Of a stretch of DNA of 11,662 nt, positions 1-9,251 are shown piece by piece; position 1 is the first letter of the stretch, and each line of letters begins with the position of its first letter. This DNA is from Cerioporus squamosus. Its lineage: Eukaryota > Basidiomycota > Agaricomycetes > Polyporales > Polyporaceae. Made by a program: the position numbers and the translations under genes. The stretch lies in assembly GCA_022592435.1 (NCBI GenBank), contig JABYQS010000886.1, positions 1 to 11,662 on the forward strand, read 5' to 3'. The notes below the pieces were generated by a model. That model did no database searches. It saw nothing but the letters and a program-made list of their open reading frames with translations, and was not told where the DNA came from.

Positions 1-35
1 ACCCCAGTGTTACAGAGACAAAGGAATGGACGTAC

Positions 36-430
36 TTTAGCAGCAATCAAAGTGTTCCTTGTGATCTGCTCTACAAGTTTCTGACCCTCGAAGTCCTGCA
101 GTGTCAATGTCATGGCCAGGTCATGAATATGATCGCATAGGTGGCACGGCGAGCGCGTGAAGAATACGAACAATCTTTCCCTCGAGGTATTTCTGCAGGA
201 TGTCCCCCATTCGTGGTTATCTTTGAAGGTGTAAATTCAGGGATAGTTGAATTAGGAGGATGGTTCAGTATGCGTACGAAGACGTCGCGCGACGGCGTCG
301 ACGCGGACCCCGCTTGGGCCACGTCGTGAGCGCTTCCGCTCGGCAAACCCCGTTCTACCGTCAATCCTGGCGCTCCGAGTCCGGGCGCTCCGTCGAACTT
401 GTCCTCCAACCACCATGTCACTGTGGGCAT
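36..430 (-). CDS. Unrecognised protein, 5' part of a gene leaving the window on the left
   Basis: I do not recognise this product. The start codon is at 430-428 on the minus strand in a good fungal context (CTAAAATG), with a TATA box about 61-67 nt upstream. The cleanest model has exon 1 at 430-278 (51 codons, starting MPTVTWWLEDKFDG), an intron at 277-96 (GTACGC...CTGCAG) and exon 2 at 95-36 (20 codons, DFEGQKLVEQ onward). A canonical GTACGT donor follows at 35-30, so the rest lies off the window. Phases agree at both junctions. The proposed 182-nt intron is long for this locus and holds protein-like segments in other frames (see findings), so the gene could instead be frame-damaged. No signal peptide or membrane helix is visible. 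The start is fairly secure, the internal structure is not, and the function is unknown. Confidence 0.42.
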
Positions 431-490
431 TTTAGCCACAAGTCCACGAAGTTATCGTGAACTCATCGTGAATTGTGACATAGAATCGCC

Positions 491-497
491 TTTTATA
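491..497 (-). promoter_or_regulatory. TATA box of the minus-strand gene starting at 430
   Basis: The minus strand reads TATAAAAGG here, a consensus TATA box 61-67 nt upstream of the AAAATG start at 430. The short region between holds two direct copies of TTCACGAT (minus strand, 472-465 and 461-454). An inverted copy lies just upstream at 526-533. The position suits a fungal core promoter. That it is functional is inferred. Confidence 0.5.
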
Positions 498-3305
498 GGA
501 ATTTATTGTCAAAGTTCATGATGTCTTCACGATCAGTTCCAGGATTTTTGGCCTAAATGCCCATAGTGTGTCGCGCGTTCCGTGTCACTTCGTCGCGAAC
601 TTGACAGAACGATTCGCTGCTAAGCTACTTCTTACTACGCGTTGTGCTCCGTACGTCGACGGTAATCCGACCACCGAGTCGTCTTGGAGCGCCCGAATCG
701 CGCACGCTGCCACTGGCATCCGTTGACGACGGACGCGGACTTAGAAGCCATGCGCAACCCACATCACACGCTCATAGGTGAGCCAGCATATCTATTTGAA
801 GAAGTAAGGCTCAGCAATACGAGAGCTTTTCTCCAGTATTAGCAGAAGCCTGGGTACGAGGCCGAGTCGTTCCGCCGGAATCCGACGCATATACGACTGC
901 AGAAGAGTTCGCTTGACTGCGACTGCTCAATCATGTCGCTCCACGTTTTGGTATATGCTGGTTGTGATTGGTATGACTTGTGATCCTCTTGCTGGTGAGT
1001 AAACCGCATATATGCACCTTGCAGTCAGCAAACCCGCTGAAGCTCGTAAAGGTTCCATGCGCGGCGCGCACTCCAACGGTCATACTCAGCATGTTATCCT
1101 CGCGAGTGAGTACACCGTATATATGTCATAAGCTATGTCGTTGACAGTCCCCGCCAAAGTTCGTCAGAGCTCTGCGCGGCGCGTACGCCAGCGGGTATAC
1201 TCCATGCGGACCCCCCAAACGAGGCGTCCAGGATCCCCAAGCGAATACGACTCAAGGTCATGTCGAAGACATATATTGATTGCGTAATAGGATGCATTCG
1301 ACCGAGTTGTCACTACCGCCGATGAGATCACACAGGACGCAGGCCCGTACATATTTCCTCGCTACTAGATACATCGACGAACTTTCGTGGCACTCTAGCA
1401 GGCAGCAAGTTCGGCGCCTTCTGGTATCGGACACCATCCGTTCCATCTCCACACCATCTTGAATAACTTCGACCTCGGAGAAGTGCGCGCACTCCTGCTA
1501 CTGCTACTATCCTGTATCCGGTCGTCAAGCTCACAAGCTAAGCGAAACAGACGAGAAGCCGATCTACAATCAGGTATCGATGTTCGGTCTGCGTTTCAGA
1601 GTATCAAGGTATACGGTATAGGTATGTACGCGGGTGGTGTGGCATTCCGGCGATATGAGCACGCCTGACGCGCCTCCCAGGTCCCAATCGCATCGTGCAC
1701 CCACAACTTTATGTTGACAACACCCCTTGGGCCCCAGCCCGGCTGCAATGTAGCCATATATTCCCAAACTTGGAAACGACGCATAGGGAACAACACTCAC
1801 TCGTCGGTCTCAACATTGTCTCGTAGGTCGTGTTCCTTTGTATCTCGACTTCACTCATTTGCTGATGCTGTCCGTCTAGATTCGTCGATGTTGCGAATGC
1901 CAGAGATCGCAACCTGGCGAGCGGTGACATGTATTGGATGCCACAATGACTGCGTCTGCCCCGTATGCATGGTCTTTCCTCAGGCGGCCATCAAGGGTCA
2001 CTGGGTCATGACAAGACCAGCGAGTTGAAACAGACCGCTGCCTGCGAAGCGGCGTTCGGTCTATATCAAGTAACGCCATGCCAGCGTTCAACATTCAGCA
2101 TATGCATGTGCAATATGCTTCCTTGCAACCCAAAGAAAACGTCAGCGGGGCAGCTCTTTTTGCGCTTCGACTTCAAGCTCAAGCTCAAGCCTCTGGCGCC
2201 GCGAGCCTCGAGATCCTCTCAGGTGCTCCCCGGAGTCCCCATCTTTGTAGGCCAGCCAGCTCTGGGCACACTGAACTCTGAGGAGATGGTCCAGGCCAAG
2301 TCAAGAGACATGCATGTGGCATGATGTCAACGAATCGATGCAACCGCCGGTCCATCGCAGACCAAGATCTAGCTCCAAAAACTTGAGCTCGTACATTTAT
2401 CGTGAGTTCAGCATGGGGATCTCCTGATTCGACCAACCTCCTTGCTCACTCGGATACATAGGGCCCCAGTTAACTTCCAGTTCTCAAGGCGCGATTGCGA
2501 CCGCACGGAGAGCGAAGAGGGTTCGGTCGACGTCAGCAGGGCACGGTGGCCGCCAAGAAATGCGATCGTTTCCGAATATATCGGCATAAAACGCGCGCCC
2601 GATCGCCATAACCTGGCTGATGGCACACCGGCGGCATCCAATGATCCATCCGACCATAGGCTCAGGCTGCCACCCTTCCCCGCCCGGAGGTTAGAGGCAG
2701 AATGTGCCCCGAAATGGCTGTAGCCAGAGAAGGGGCGGACTTGTCTTTGCATTTGGGCAGATCAGTGACTTGCTAAGAATATGCACTGAGACTAGGTCTA
2801 TGTACATGTAGAATGCTGGAACTAGTGGGCTGACAGGAGAGACCCGATCAGCCCAAATTCAGACGTATCCGAGTCGGCCTCCCGCGATTTCGACACGACT
2901 TGAACTTGTTCGTCAACCACAACCTGCCTTCAGAATCATTTCCCTCCGTCTGGCTCGGCGGGTCCGTTCGCCAATCTCGCATCTAGATCAGCACTCAGGA
3001 GCTCAGGGCTTCAAGCGCGTGCATTATAAGTGCATCTGACACACCCTCCGACTCTGAGCTCTCGACAGTGTCACCGCTACTCCGAACTTGAACCAGGTGG
3101 CCATCGACATCTGCGGTCCGCCCCTTCTTGCCAGCCACACCCGCGACGCTTGGATACTTCTACTTCTGACTGCACCGCGAGGCAGTGTGACTGCACAGGT
3201 CAAAGTCCCCACATTCCGCGCAAAGTCCGCACAGCCTGTTCGCGAAGACACACACCGCCCCCTCGAGCACCGGGTTTTATACCGCGTAGCGACGGTGACA
3301 GCTAC
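498..3305. other. Long region without a convincing gene
   Basis: Open frames of 60-120 codons occur on both strands (for example 1711-2028 plus, 1965-2324 plus, 2408-2752 minus, 2442-2723 plus). None shows a recognisable domain, and none forms a spliced model that I could support. The recognisable structure is the diverged tandem duplication at 983-1202. A short AAGCTC-type hexamer repeat lies near 2172-2190, with a CCAAT at about 2971 and TATAAG at 3025-3030 towards the transcription-factor gene. The right end should hold that gene's promoter and 5' UTR. Decayed gene or transposon remains beyond recognition are possible. Confidence 0.5.
983..1202. repeat. Imperfect tandem duplication, two units of about 110 bp
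   Basis: Unit 1 (983 to about 1091) and unit 2 (1096-1202) share a collinear series of blocks: ATCCTC (983 and 1096), GTGAGTA (995 and 1106), ACCGnATATATG, CCCGC, AAGnTCGT, TGCGCGGCGCG, CCAnCGG and ATACTC (1082 and 1197). The offset drifts from 113 to 111 to 115 bp, so small indels have accumulated. The order of blocks rules out chance. The duplication is old. A faint third copy may exist near 775-870, but I could not support it. No protein or RNA function is evident. Confidence 0.7.
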
Positions 3306-6300
3306 ATGTCCAGCTCTCAGCGGGCGAGTCGGTCCCCCGGGAGCGCAGGGGAATCCGGAGGTATGCACTCCTTTAAGCAGGCGCCAGGAAGACACAGATC
3401 CTGATCTATCACTCTGCTACTTACTTGTAGCACATCCTCCGTCCTACCAGCCCGAGCGTGCAATTCTTCCCACCAGAGGTGCGTATTCTCTCGACCGTGC
3501 GGCCACCGTCTCATCCCGCCCCAGTTCCCCGCGCATCGCCCTCCATGATCGGTCCCCCGCCCTCGTTCTACGACCCCAACCAAGCTGTCGTCCCGGAGGG
3601 CCCGGACTACAACCAGTGGATCGTGGAGAACTACGGCGGAGGCGGCGGCCAGTACGCCTATGCGCAGGGCGGCGCACTGTCCGGTAACGTCCCCTTCCCC
3701 CAGCACCCGCACCCGCAAGCGCAGCAGTCCCAGCTCCACCACGTCGCCGTCCCGCCCCCGCCCCAGAACCAGAACCAGTACAACTTCGTGCAGGAGCAGT
3801 ATGGCCCGGAACAGGGCAGCTCGTACGACTCGCACCTCGTCCAAGCCACCGCCGACCGCCCACAGCGCGGGCTCCCCGGGGGTCGTATCTCTCGCCGGGG
3901 TGGCGCGCCTGTGAACTACCCCGCGGCGCCCCAGCTCCGTGTCCCCGGTGCACCCTCGGGCTCGTACCAGCAGTCGCAGCAGCAGTCCCCGCCGCACGGG
4001 CAGGCGTTTGGGCCGGCGAACGAGTCGTATTTCTACGCCGGCGAGCCGCAACAGCAGCAGCAGCAGCAACCGCAACAGCAGCACTCGTCGTACAATTTTG
4101 TCGGCTACCAGCCCGAGCAGTACGCGTCCGCGTCGTCGCACACGCCGAGCTCCGAGTTCACGAACCTGCCGTCCTCTGTCTCGACCCCTTCGGTGGGTGG
4201 CACGGACGACGGGCATACTCATGCTTATCCTCTGGCATCCCAGCACGCTTCCCAGCATCCGCAGGCGTCTTCGTCCTCGCGGCAGCCGTCCGGAAGCGCC
4301 GCGCGGGGCCGCGGGCGGGGCGGGGGCAAGGCGGCGAAACGCGCGCGCGTCGAGGACTCGTTCGACGCCGGCGACAGCGACACGCAGAGCGATGACGACG
4401 GGCCGCTTGGTGCGACGGGCTTCACGACGGTCAGCGTGCCCCCGCCGCAGGGCCAGGGCTCGCTCCCCTCCCGGCTGTGAGTGTTCACCGGTCTGCGGCG
4501 TGTTGACGTGCACTAATACAAGTCGTTCCCTTTCATTCTTTCGTCCTGTGGATGTCCTCCGATTGCACGGCATCCCGGTGCTCTCTTGCGCCGTACCCCC
4601 GTCGTGCACGGATATATTGCCCTTCTGGCGCTTGTTCGGTCGCCCGTCCCGCATCGGACGCTGGACGCCCTCATTGCTCGGGCGTATGTCGGTGGCAAAT
4701 TCGTAGTCCCGGAGCGTGCAAGCATTGCAAGAAGCTCAAGGTGCGTCCAGGGTCGCGTGCGCGCCTGTGCCGTTCGCCGTACGAGGCACGGGCCATGGCT
4801 GATGTCGCTCGGAGGCTGATCGTGGTGTATGGCGGTGCGACAGATGAGGTGTGAGTTTCCCCCCGAAGAGAACACGTGCAAACGATGCAAGGCTGGCGGG
4901 CATCAGTGCATAGTTGAAGGACGAAAACCCCGGAATGCGCCAAAGTACGTCTCTTCCCTTCCCCGCGGCCGCGCACATAAGAAGCGGGGACAGTGGGCGG
5001 CGCGGAGGTTCCTGTCTGCCGCGACCCCGTCTGCCTCCCACTGGTCCGTGACACTATGATGTGCTCGGACTCCTCGTCGTCGTCGGATGGCTTCGTGCAT
5101 GTTGAAGAGGACGAGCTCGCTGACTGGACCGTTGTTCTGTCGCGCCACAGCAAGCGGGAGTACCTTCTCGCCCAGATTCGCCAGAAGAATGCAATCATCG
5201 AGTCGCTGCTCAAGCAGGTGCGTAGTCCCGGGCCGCGCCGGCGACGCCGCCCCGACCTCGCGCCCTGTCTCGCGCGCCGCCGCACCGTGCTCATGTATCG
5301 CGCATTTTAGATCCACAACCCATATCTGGCAACACCGATGTCGATCGCGTCGTACCGGATGGCGACGTCCCCGACGGACCAGAACAACCAGAACGTGCTC
5401 GCGTGGCTCGACCGGCTCCAGGCGAGCGTGCAGGCGGCCGGCGCGTCTGGCGGCGCGAATGCGTTCAAGATGGACACCCGCGCGGAGGGCGCGAGCGACG
5501 AGTCCGACGACGAGGGTCAGGACGGCGGCGCGGGCGAGCCGACGGAGCGCGGCAGCGTCGGCCAGCCGGAGGACGACGAGCCGCTCAAGGACGCCGAGGA
5601 CCGGCCGACGGCGCTGCCGAACGAGGCCGTCCCGATTGGCCTGCTCGCGAACCTTGCGCTGGACAACAAGAGCAAGAGGAAGAAGAAGGCGCCGGCTAAG
5701 CCCAAGGAGGGCGAGTCCTCGGATGACGATGTTGTAAGTGTTCCAGGGGGGTTAAGTCTGGGTGGTAGTAGACTAACAGAGAGCTAGGGTGTTGCATGCG
5801 AGACGTTCTTCGATCCAGGTTTGTGATATCTGCGCGTTGCTCGCTGTCATACATCCTGATAGGTGTTTGCAGGACCTGCCTTCAACCTCGGACTGCGTGC
5901 AACGATGATCGAGAGCGTCAGCCCGCCGGAGATCCTCGTGCACGGCCTTGTTACTCCCGACGACGTAGAGAAGCTCTTCAAAATGTAAGCGCGCCGCTCT
6001 GCGTCATACGTATGGGGCTTGCTGACCTATCTTTGCAGTTACTTCGAGCGAGTGAACGTACACTGCGATGTCCTCGACCCCGTTCTACACACCCCTGCCT
6101 CAACCTTCGCCCGATGCCCGTTCCTCTTCACCGTTGGTATGTCATTACCGGTCAGTCCCATGGATGTTCACTCACGGACAGCACCCAGTCTGCGCGATAT
6201 CGTCGAGGTACTACACAGAGAAGTCTGAGATCTACCCCATCGCAATGCACTTCGCCAAGCATGCGGCCGCGTCTGCGCTTCTCAACGGCTGGAAGTCCGT

Positions 6301-8292
6301 CGAACTGTCCCAGGCGTACATCCTGATGAGTCTGTACGGCGTTCCCGCTCGCCGCTGGGAGGAGGACAGGAACTGGTTGTACACCGGCCTCGCCATCCGG
6401 TGAGTACCACAACGGGAGCCTGCCGTGTCCTTGGTTGGCTGACGCCGCGTGATCAGAATCGCGACCGATCTCAACCTGCACGTCGTGTCCAACGTCAAGC
6501 CGAAGACCGAGAAGCAGGAGCGCGAGATGGTCAACCAGACCCGCGTGTGGCTGCTGTGTTTCAACCTCGACCGGTCGACCTCTGCGCAGTTCGGCAAGCC
6601 GTCGACGATCAAGGAGGATTAGTGAGTCTGTTCTTGCAATGTGGGTCGAACGCTGGGCTGGCGCTGATGGCTCCTCCTGCAGCACGATTCGCCACTCGGA
6701 TGAGTGGTATAAGTCCTCACGTATGAACGACGCGGTATGTCCTTCCTCGGCTGTTGTTAGTGCATACGTGAGCCCATGATGACTGACTCGCTCACAGTTG
6801 AACATTGGGACGTCTGCGTACGCGCAAATGCTCCGCGTCGTGTCCCGGTTCCACGAAGCCGTCTATTCTGATCCCGACTCTCCCACTGGGTTGAACCAGG
6901 TACTTTTTTCTCTGTCGAGCCGGTATACACGGCGCTCACATGCCTTATACAGAACCTCGACTTCCGCTCAGTGATCCTCGAGTATGACCGCGAGTTGACG
7001 CAGTACTTCGAGGAATGGATGGAGCGTTTCCGACGGGACTCCGACATGACAGGTATGATCGATGGTTTGGCGGTTCCTGCGACGGAACATGATGAGTGAC
7101 ATCTCAACCAGATCCTGCGCTCAAGTTCCGCGCCGAGCTCCTGCCATTGTAAGTCCTCATCTTCATCCGGGAGATGCTCTGCTGATGGCACCTTCCCAGC
7201 CTGACCGGCTACTCGCGACTCGTCATGTACTCCTTCGGCTTCCAGCAGGCGTTCAGGCGTGGCTTCCAGCCCGAGGATCAGCTCTTTTTGGAGAAGGCAC
7301 GCGCTTGTCCTCTGGCTCTCCGACATCGTGCTGACCATACTGACGGAATCACAGTGCTTCGAGTCCGCAAAGGCGGTCATTATGACTCTTGTCGATTCGC
7401 TTATCCCGACCGGGTACATGCGCACCTCTCCAGATGGTCACTTCGTCTTTGCATCCTTCGCCTCTGCGTTCTTGCTCAAGGTACGTACCGCAAATTTCCA
7501 TGTCTGCTGTGCCTCGTTGATGATAGGACTGTCACGCCACGACAGCTCCTGCGGCCAGAGTTCGCACACCATGTCTCTCGCGAACGCCAGCAAGAGATCT
7601 TCGACCTGATCACGCGCCTCATCGAGAAGCTCGGCTCGCCTGAAGTCGCCATCGACGAGCGGCACACCCCTGCGCTGCACTCGCGCTTCCTCCACGGGCT
7701 CCTCCGGAAGCACCGCCGCGACCTGGCGGTGAGTGCACGTCTTCCGGATCAGCGGCCCCCTTCACAGCCCCCAGCACAGACGGCCACCCGCAACACACCC
7801 GCCAGCGCGAACAGCAGCAACAGCAGCAGCTACTTCCAGGAGCAGTCCCCGGGCCAAGGCGGTGCGCAGTACGGCGGACCGCTGGGGGCGGCGCCTGGCG
7901 GGTCGTACGAGAGCATCGCGGGCAGTAGTCCCGCGTCGTTCTCGGACTCGTCGTACACGATGCCGACGTCGCCCGTGTTCGAGACGGAGCCCGCGTACGC
8001 GGCTGTGAACGGCGACTCGCCGAACGGGATGTTCCAGTTTGGCACGCAGCAGGACGAGAACTGGGGCGCGCTGCTTGCGCTGCAGAACCCGAACTACTGG
8101 AAGGACATGATGATGCCTGGGTACGTGTCAGCTTTCTATATGCGGATTTGTGTGGAAGGAGAGGGCTGACTCCACACCTGCACCGATAGGTTCACTTGGC
8201 CAGAGTCGCCGCCCTCGGTGGACCACCACATGTCGAACGGGTACGACACGTTCAACCAGTACCAGATGTCCGCGCCGATCATCAGCGGGTGA
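3306..8292 (+). CDS. Zn2Cys6 (GAL4-type) transcription factor with fungal-specific TF domain, PriB-like
   Basis: Predicted nuclear regulator of about 1162 residues. Exons: 3306-3360, 3477-4476, 4707-4740, 4844-4944, 5151-5217, 5311-5733, 5788-5818, 5873-5984, 6039-6136, 6189-6399, 6457-6621, 6683-6734, 6798-6899, 6953-7052, 7112-7148, 7200-7296, 7355-7480, 7546-8120, 8190-8292; phases agree throughout. In order: a Q/P/G-rich N-terminus with polyQ near residue 210; KAAKRAR, a likely NLS, near 303; a zinc cluster with Cys 356, 359, 366, 375, 378 and 385 (CX2CX6CX8CX2CX6C); a coiled-coil linker (NKREYLLAQIRQKNAIIESL) from 397; an acidic then KRKKK-rich region at 480-550; a Fungal_trans-type domain at about 590-780 (RRWEEDRNWLYTGLAIRIAT); and a low-complexity tail. 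All six zinc ligands are present and the frame is intact. From memory it resembles Lentinula PriB and, more distantly, PrtT regulators. Targets are unknown. The first exon is least certain: ATG 3545 in the next exon would give about 1121 residues. Confidence 0.9.
4049..4081 (+). repeat. CAG/CAA microsatellite encoding polyglutamine
   Basis: CAA, five CAG, CAA, CCG, CAA and two CAG codons run in frame inside the second coding exon of the Zn2Cys6 regulator, near residue 210. Glutamine tracts are common in activation domains of fungal regulators, and the perfect CAG core can change length between strains. The surrounding protein is also rich in Q, P, S and G. Confidence 0.85.
4477..4706 (+). other. 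230-nt intron just before the zinc-cluster exon, with a distant branch point
   Basis: The donor is GTGAGT at 4477 and the acceptor TTCGTAG ends at 4706. Splicing joins PSRL to PGACKHC in the correct phase (CT plus T). The only good branch-point match, CACTAATAC (4511-4519), lies about 190 nt upstream of the acceptor. After the AG at 4521-4522, no AG dinucleotide occurs until the acceptor. Reading through instead meets a TGA at 4478-4480, at the very start of the intron, which would end the protein before the DNA-binding domain. Confidence 0.75.
7297..7354 (+). other. Non-canonical GC-AG intron
   Basis: The coding sequence reads LFLEK up to 7296 and resumes CFESAKAV at 7355, in phase 0. The intron starts GCACGC and ends ATCACAG, is 58 nt long, and has a CTGAC branch-like motif near 7339-7344. 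GT donors inside it (for example GTCCTC and GTGCTG) fall in the wrong phase, so GC-AG is the only splice that keeps the conserved frame. The flanking residues match the family pattern I remember (FFTK-CLEAAKSV type). Confidence 0.75.
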
Positions 8293-8493
8293 GGCGTCCG
8301 CCTGGTGCCAGGCATCTCTTTCCCCTTTCCCCGTTCCCTCTTTCTCCGTTCCCTCCCTACTCCACTCAAACTGCCGTCGTCTCGTCTTCGTCTTGTCGTC
8401 TTGCTCTCGTCGTCCCACAGCATCCTAAGTCCAGAGTTTTTGGAGGATAGATATCCCGCTCCCCGCTCCCAGTTGGTACTCTCGCTCTTGGTG

Positions 8494-8511
8494 TGTCCGT
8501 GTCCGTGTCCG
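8494..8511 (+). repeat. (TGTCCG)3 hexanucleotide repeat
   Basis: Three perfect tandem TGTCCG units lie in the presumed 3' UTR of the transcription-factor gene. Degenerate copies continue downstream to about 8560. This is a simple-sequence repeat with no evident coding role. Confidence 0.7.
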
Positions 8512-8671
8512 TCGGGTTTGCCAACCCGTGCTCCCTGTCTCCGTGTTCGTGTCCGTCTTGTCCGAGTAGTCGTCCGCTAGTCTGAGCTGCGTGCGCGCCA
8601 CGCTGGGAGGTGCTGGCGGAGCGCACATTGTAGCGTATCACTTACCTTGTACAACTTGTGTCTTGGGTCGA

Positions 8672-8677
8672 TATGTA
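8672..8677 (+). terminator. Candidate poly(A) efficiency element
   Basis: TATGTA, the yeast-type polyadenylation efficiency motif, lies 380 nt after the stop of the regulator gene. A T-rich stretch and TTGTACG follow. It is a motif match only, and the cleavage site is not determined. Confidence 0.25.
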
Positions 8678-8700
8678 TTTTTGTACGAATCATAGTCCTA

Positions 8701-9251
8701 CGACGCATGTGCAGAAACTGGCGACTCGGCGAGGCTGGTCCACGGTATTTCAGCATGATGTGAGTGGCTTGAAATTCTGGTGCGGACGCGGGTGCTGACG
8801 CGGACGATGTGTAGTTGTGAACCAGGTTCCCTCTGCGATTGTCGCTGTGTCTCGGCTCGAGTTGCCAGTGTGGCTCACACCTTCTACACAATGGTTGTCA
8901 GCACTCCAGATAGACTGCGAGCAAGCGTCGCCTGACAGTGGTCTCTACGAGACCAATTTGAAGCCTGCTATCTGCTACTTGCGATCGGGTACGACAAGCT
9001 AGTAAATTTTACAGACCTTGGACGCGTAGACTTCAGAGAATTTTGCTTCGAAGAGGCTTCTTAGACCGTGTTGATTCAAGGAGGTTATGCAGATAAGTAA
9101 GTGTTACCAAAGGTGAGTAAGTAACAATGGTAAGCATGTCACCCACTTTGTTATCAACGCAATTGTTTCACCGGCGCCTGGCGTCATCAGTTACTCCTTT
9201 CTTTCTTCCTCCATCTACGTCTCTGCAGGACCCCCTGACGAGAACAGCACA
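8701..9251. other. Intergenic region and 5' flank of the MYND gene
   Basis: No coding sequence is supported. The short open frames on both strands (8817-9002 plus, 8577-8891 minus) carry no motif. Near the right end, a pyrimidine-rich block (about 9194-9225) ends in CTCTGCAG at 9228, just upstream of the MYND start. It could be a fungal CT-type initiator region or the acceptor of a 5' UTR intron. Donor-like GTGAGT (9113) and GTAAGC (9130) lie upstream, but neither creates an in-frame longer protein. Confidence 0.45.

Larger units (their letters stand above)
8293..8700 (+). other. Probable 3' UTR of the Zn2Cys6 regulator gene
   Basis: After the TGA at 8290-8292 the sequence is strongly pyrimidine-rich (8318-8420) and has no supported coding. 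It contains three perfect TGTCCG hexamers (8494-8511) with further GTGTCCGT-like copies to 8560. TATGTA at 8672-8677, followed by a T run and TTGTACG, resembles a fungal poly(A) efficiency element. No AATAAA was seen. The 3' end at about 8700 is inferred. Confidence 0.4.

Noticed and set aside
2027..2064. Imperfect inverted repeat AGACCG...CGGTCT
   Set aside because: The perfect stem is only six base pairs with a poorly paired interior, and there is no adjacent gene for it to act on.
1570..2324. Overlapping open frames of 66-119 codons on both strands
   Set aside because: They have no domains, hydrophobic pattern, good start contexts or compatible splice sites. Lengths are compatible with chance in this base composition.
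2408..2752. 114-codon minus-strand frame opposite a 93-codon plus-strand frame
   Set aside because: The two overlap almost completely and neither resembles a known protein or shows splice continuity. I could not choose either.
3025..3030. TATAAG as the core promoter of the transcription-factor gene
   Set aside because: It lies about 280 bp upstream of the first ATG with no supporting transcription-start signal, so I could not assign it.
3114..3120. CGGTCCG, a CGG-N-CCG half-site pair that might mean autoregulation by a zinc-cluster factor
   Set aside because: A 7-bp GC-rich motif is expected by chance. The same CGGTCCG occurs near 10731, inside unrelated sequence.
3088..3687. 199-codon plus-strand open frame overlapping the start of the regulator gene
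   Set aside because: It becomes an arginine-rich off-frame translation of the regulator exon after about 3545 and has no motif. The spliced regulator frame explains the region.
3317..4654. 445-codon minus-strand open frame, the longest in the window
   Set aside because: It is antisense to the transcription-factor exon and the following intron. Its product is an R/L/G-rich low-complexity translation of GC-rich codons, with no domain. The opposite strand encodes the Q/P-rich N-terminus that joins in phase to the zinc cluster.
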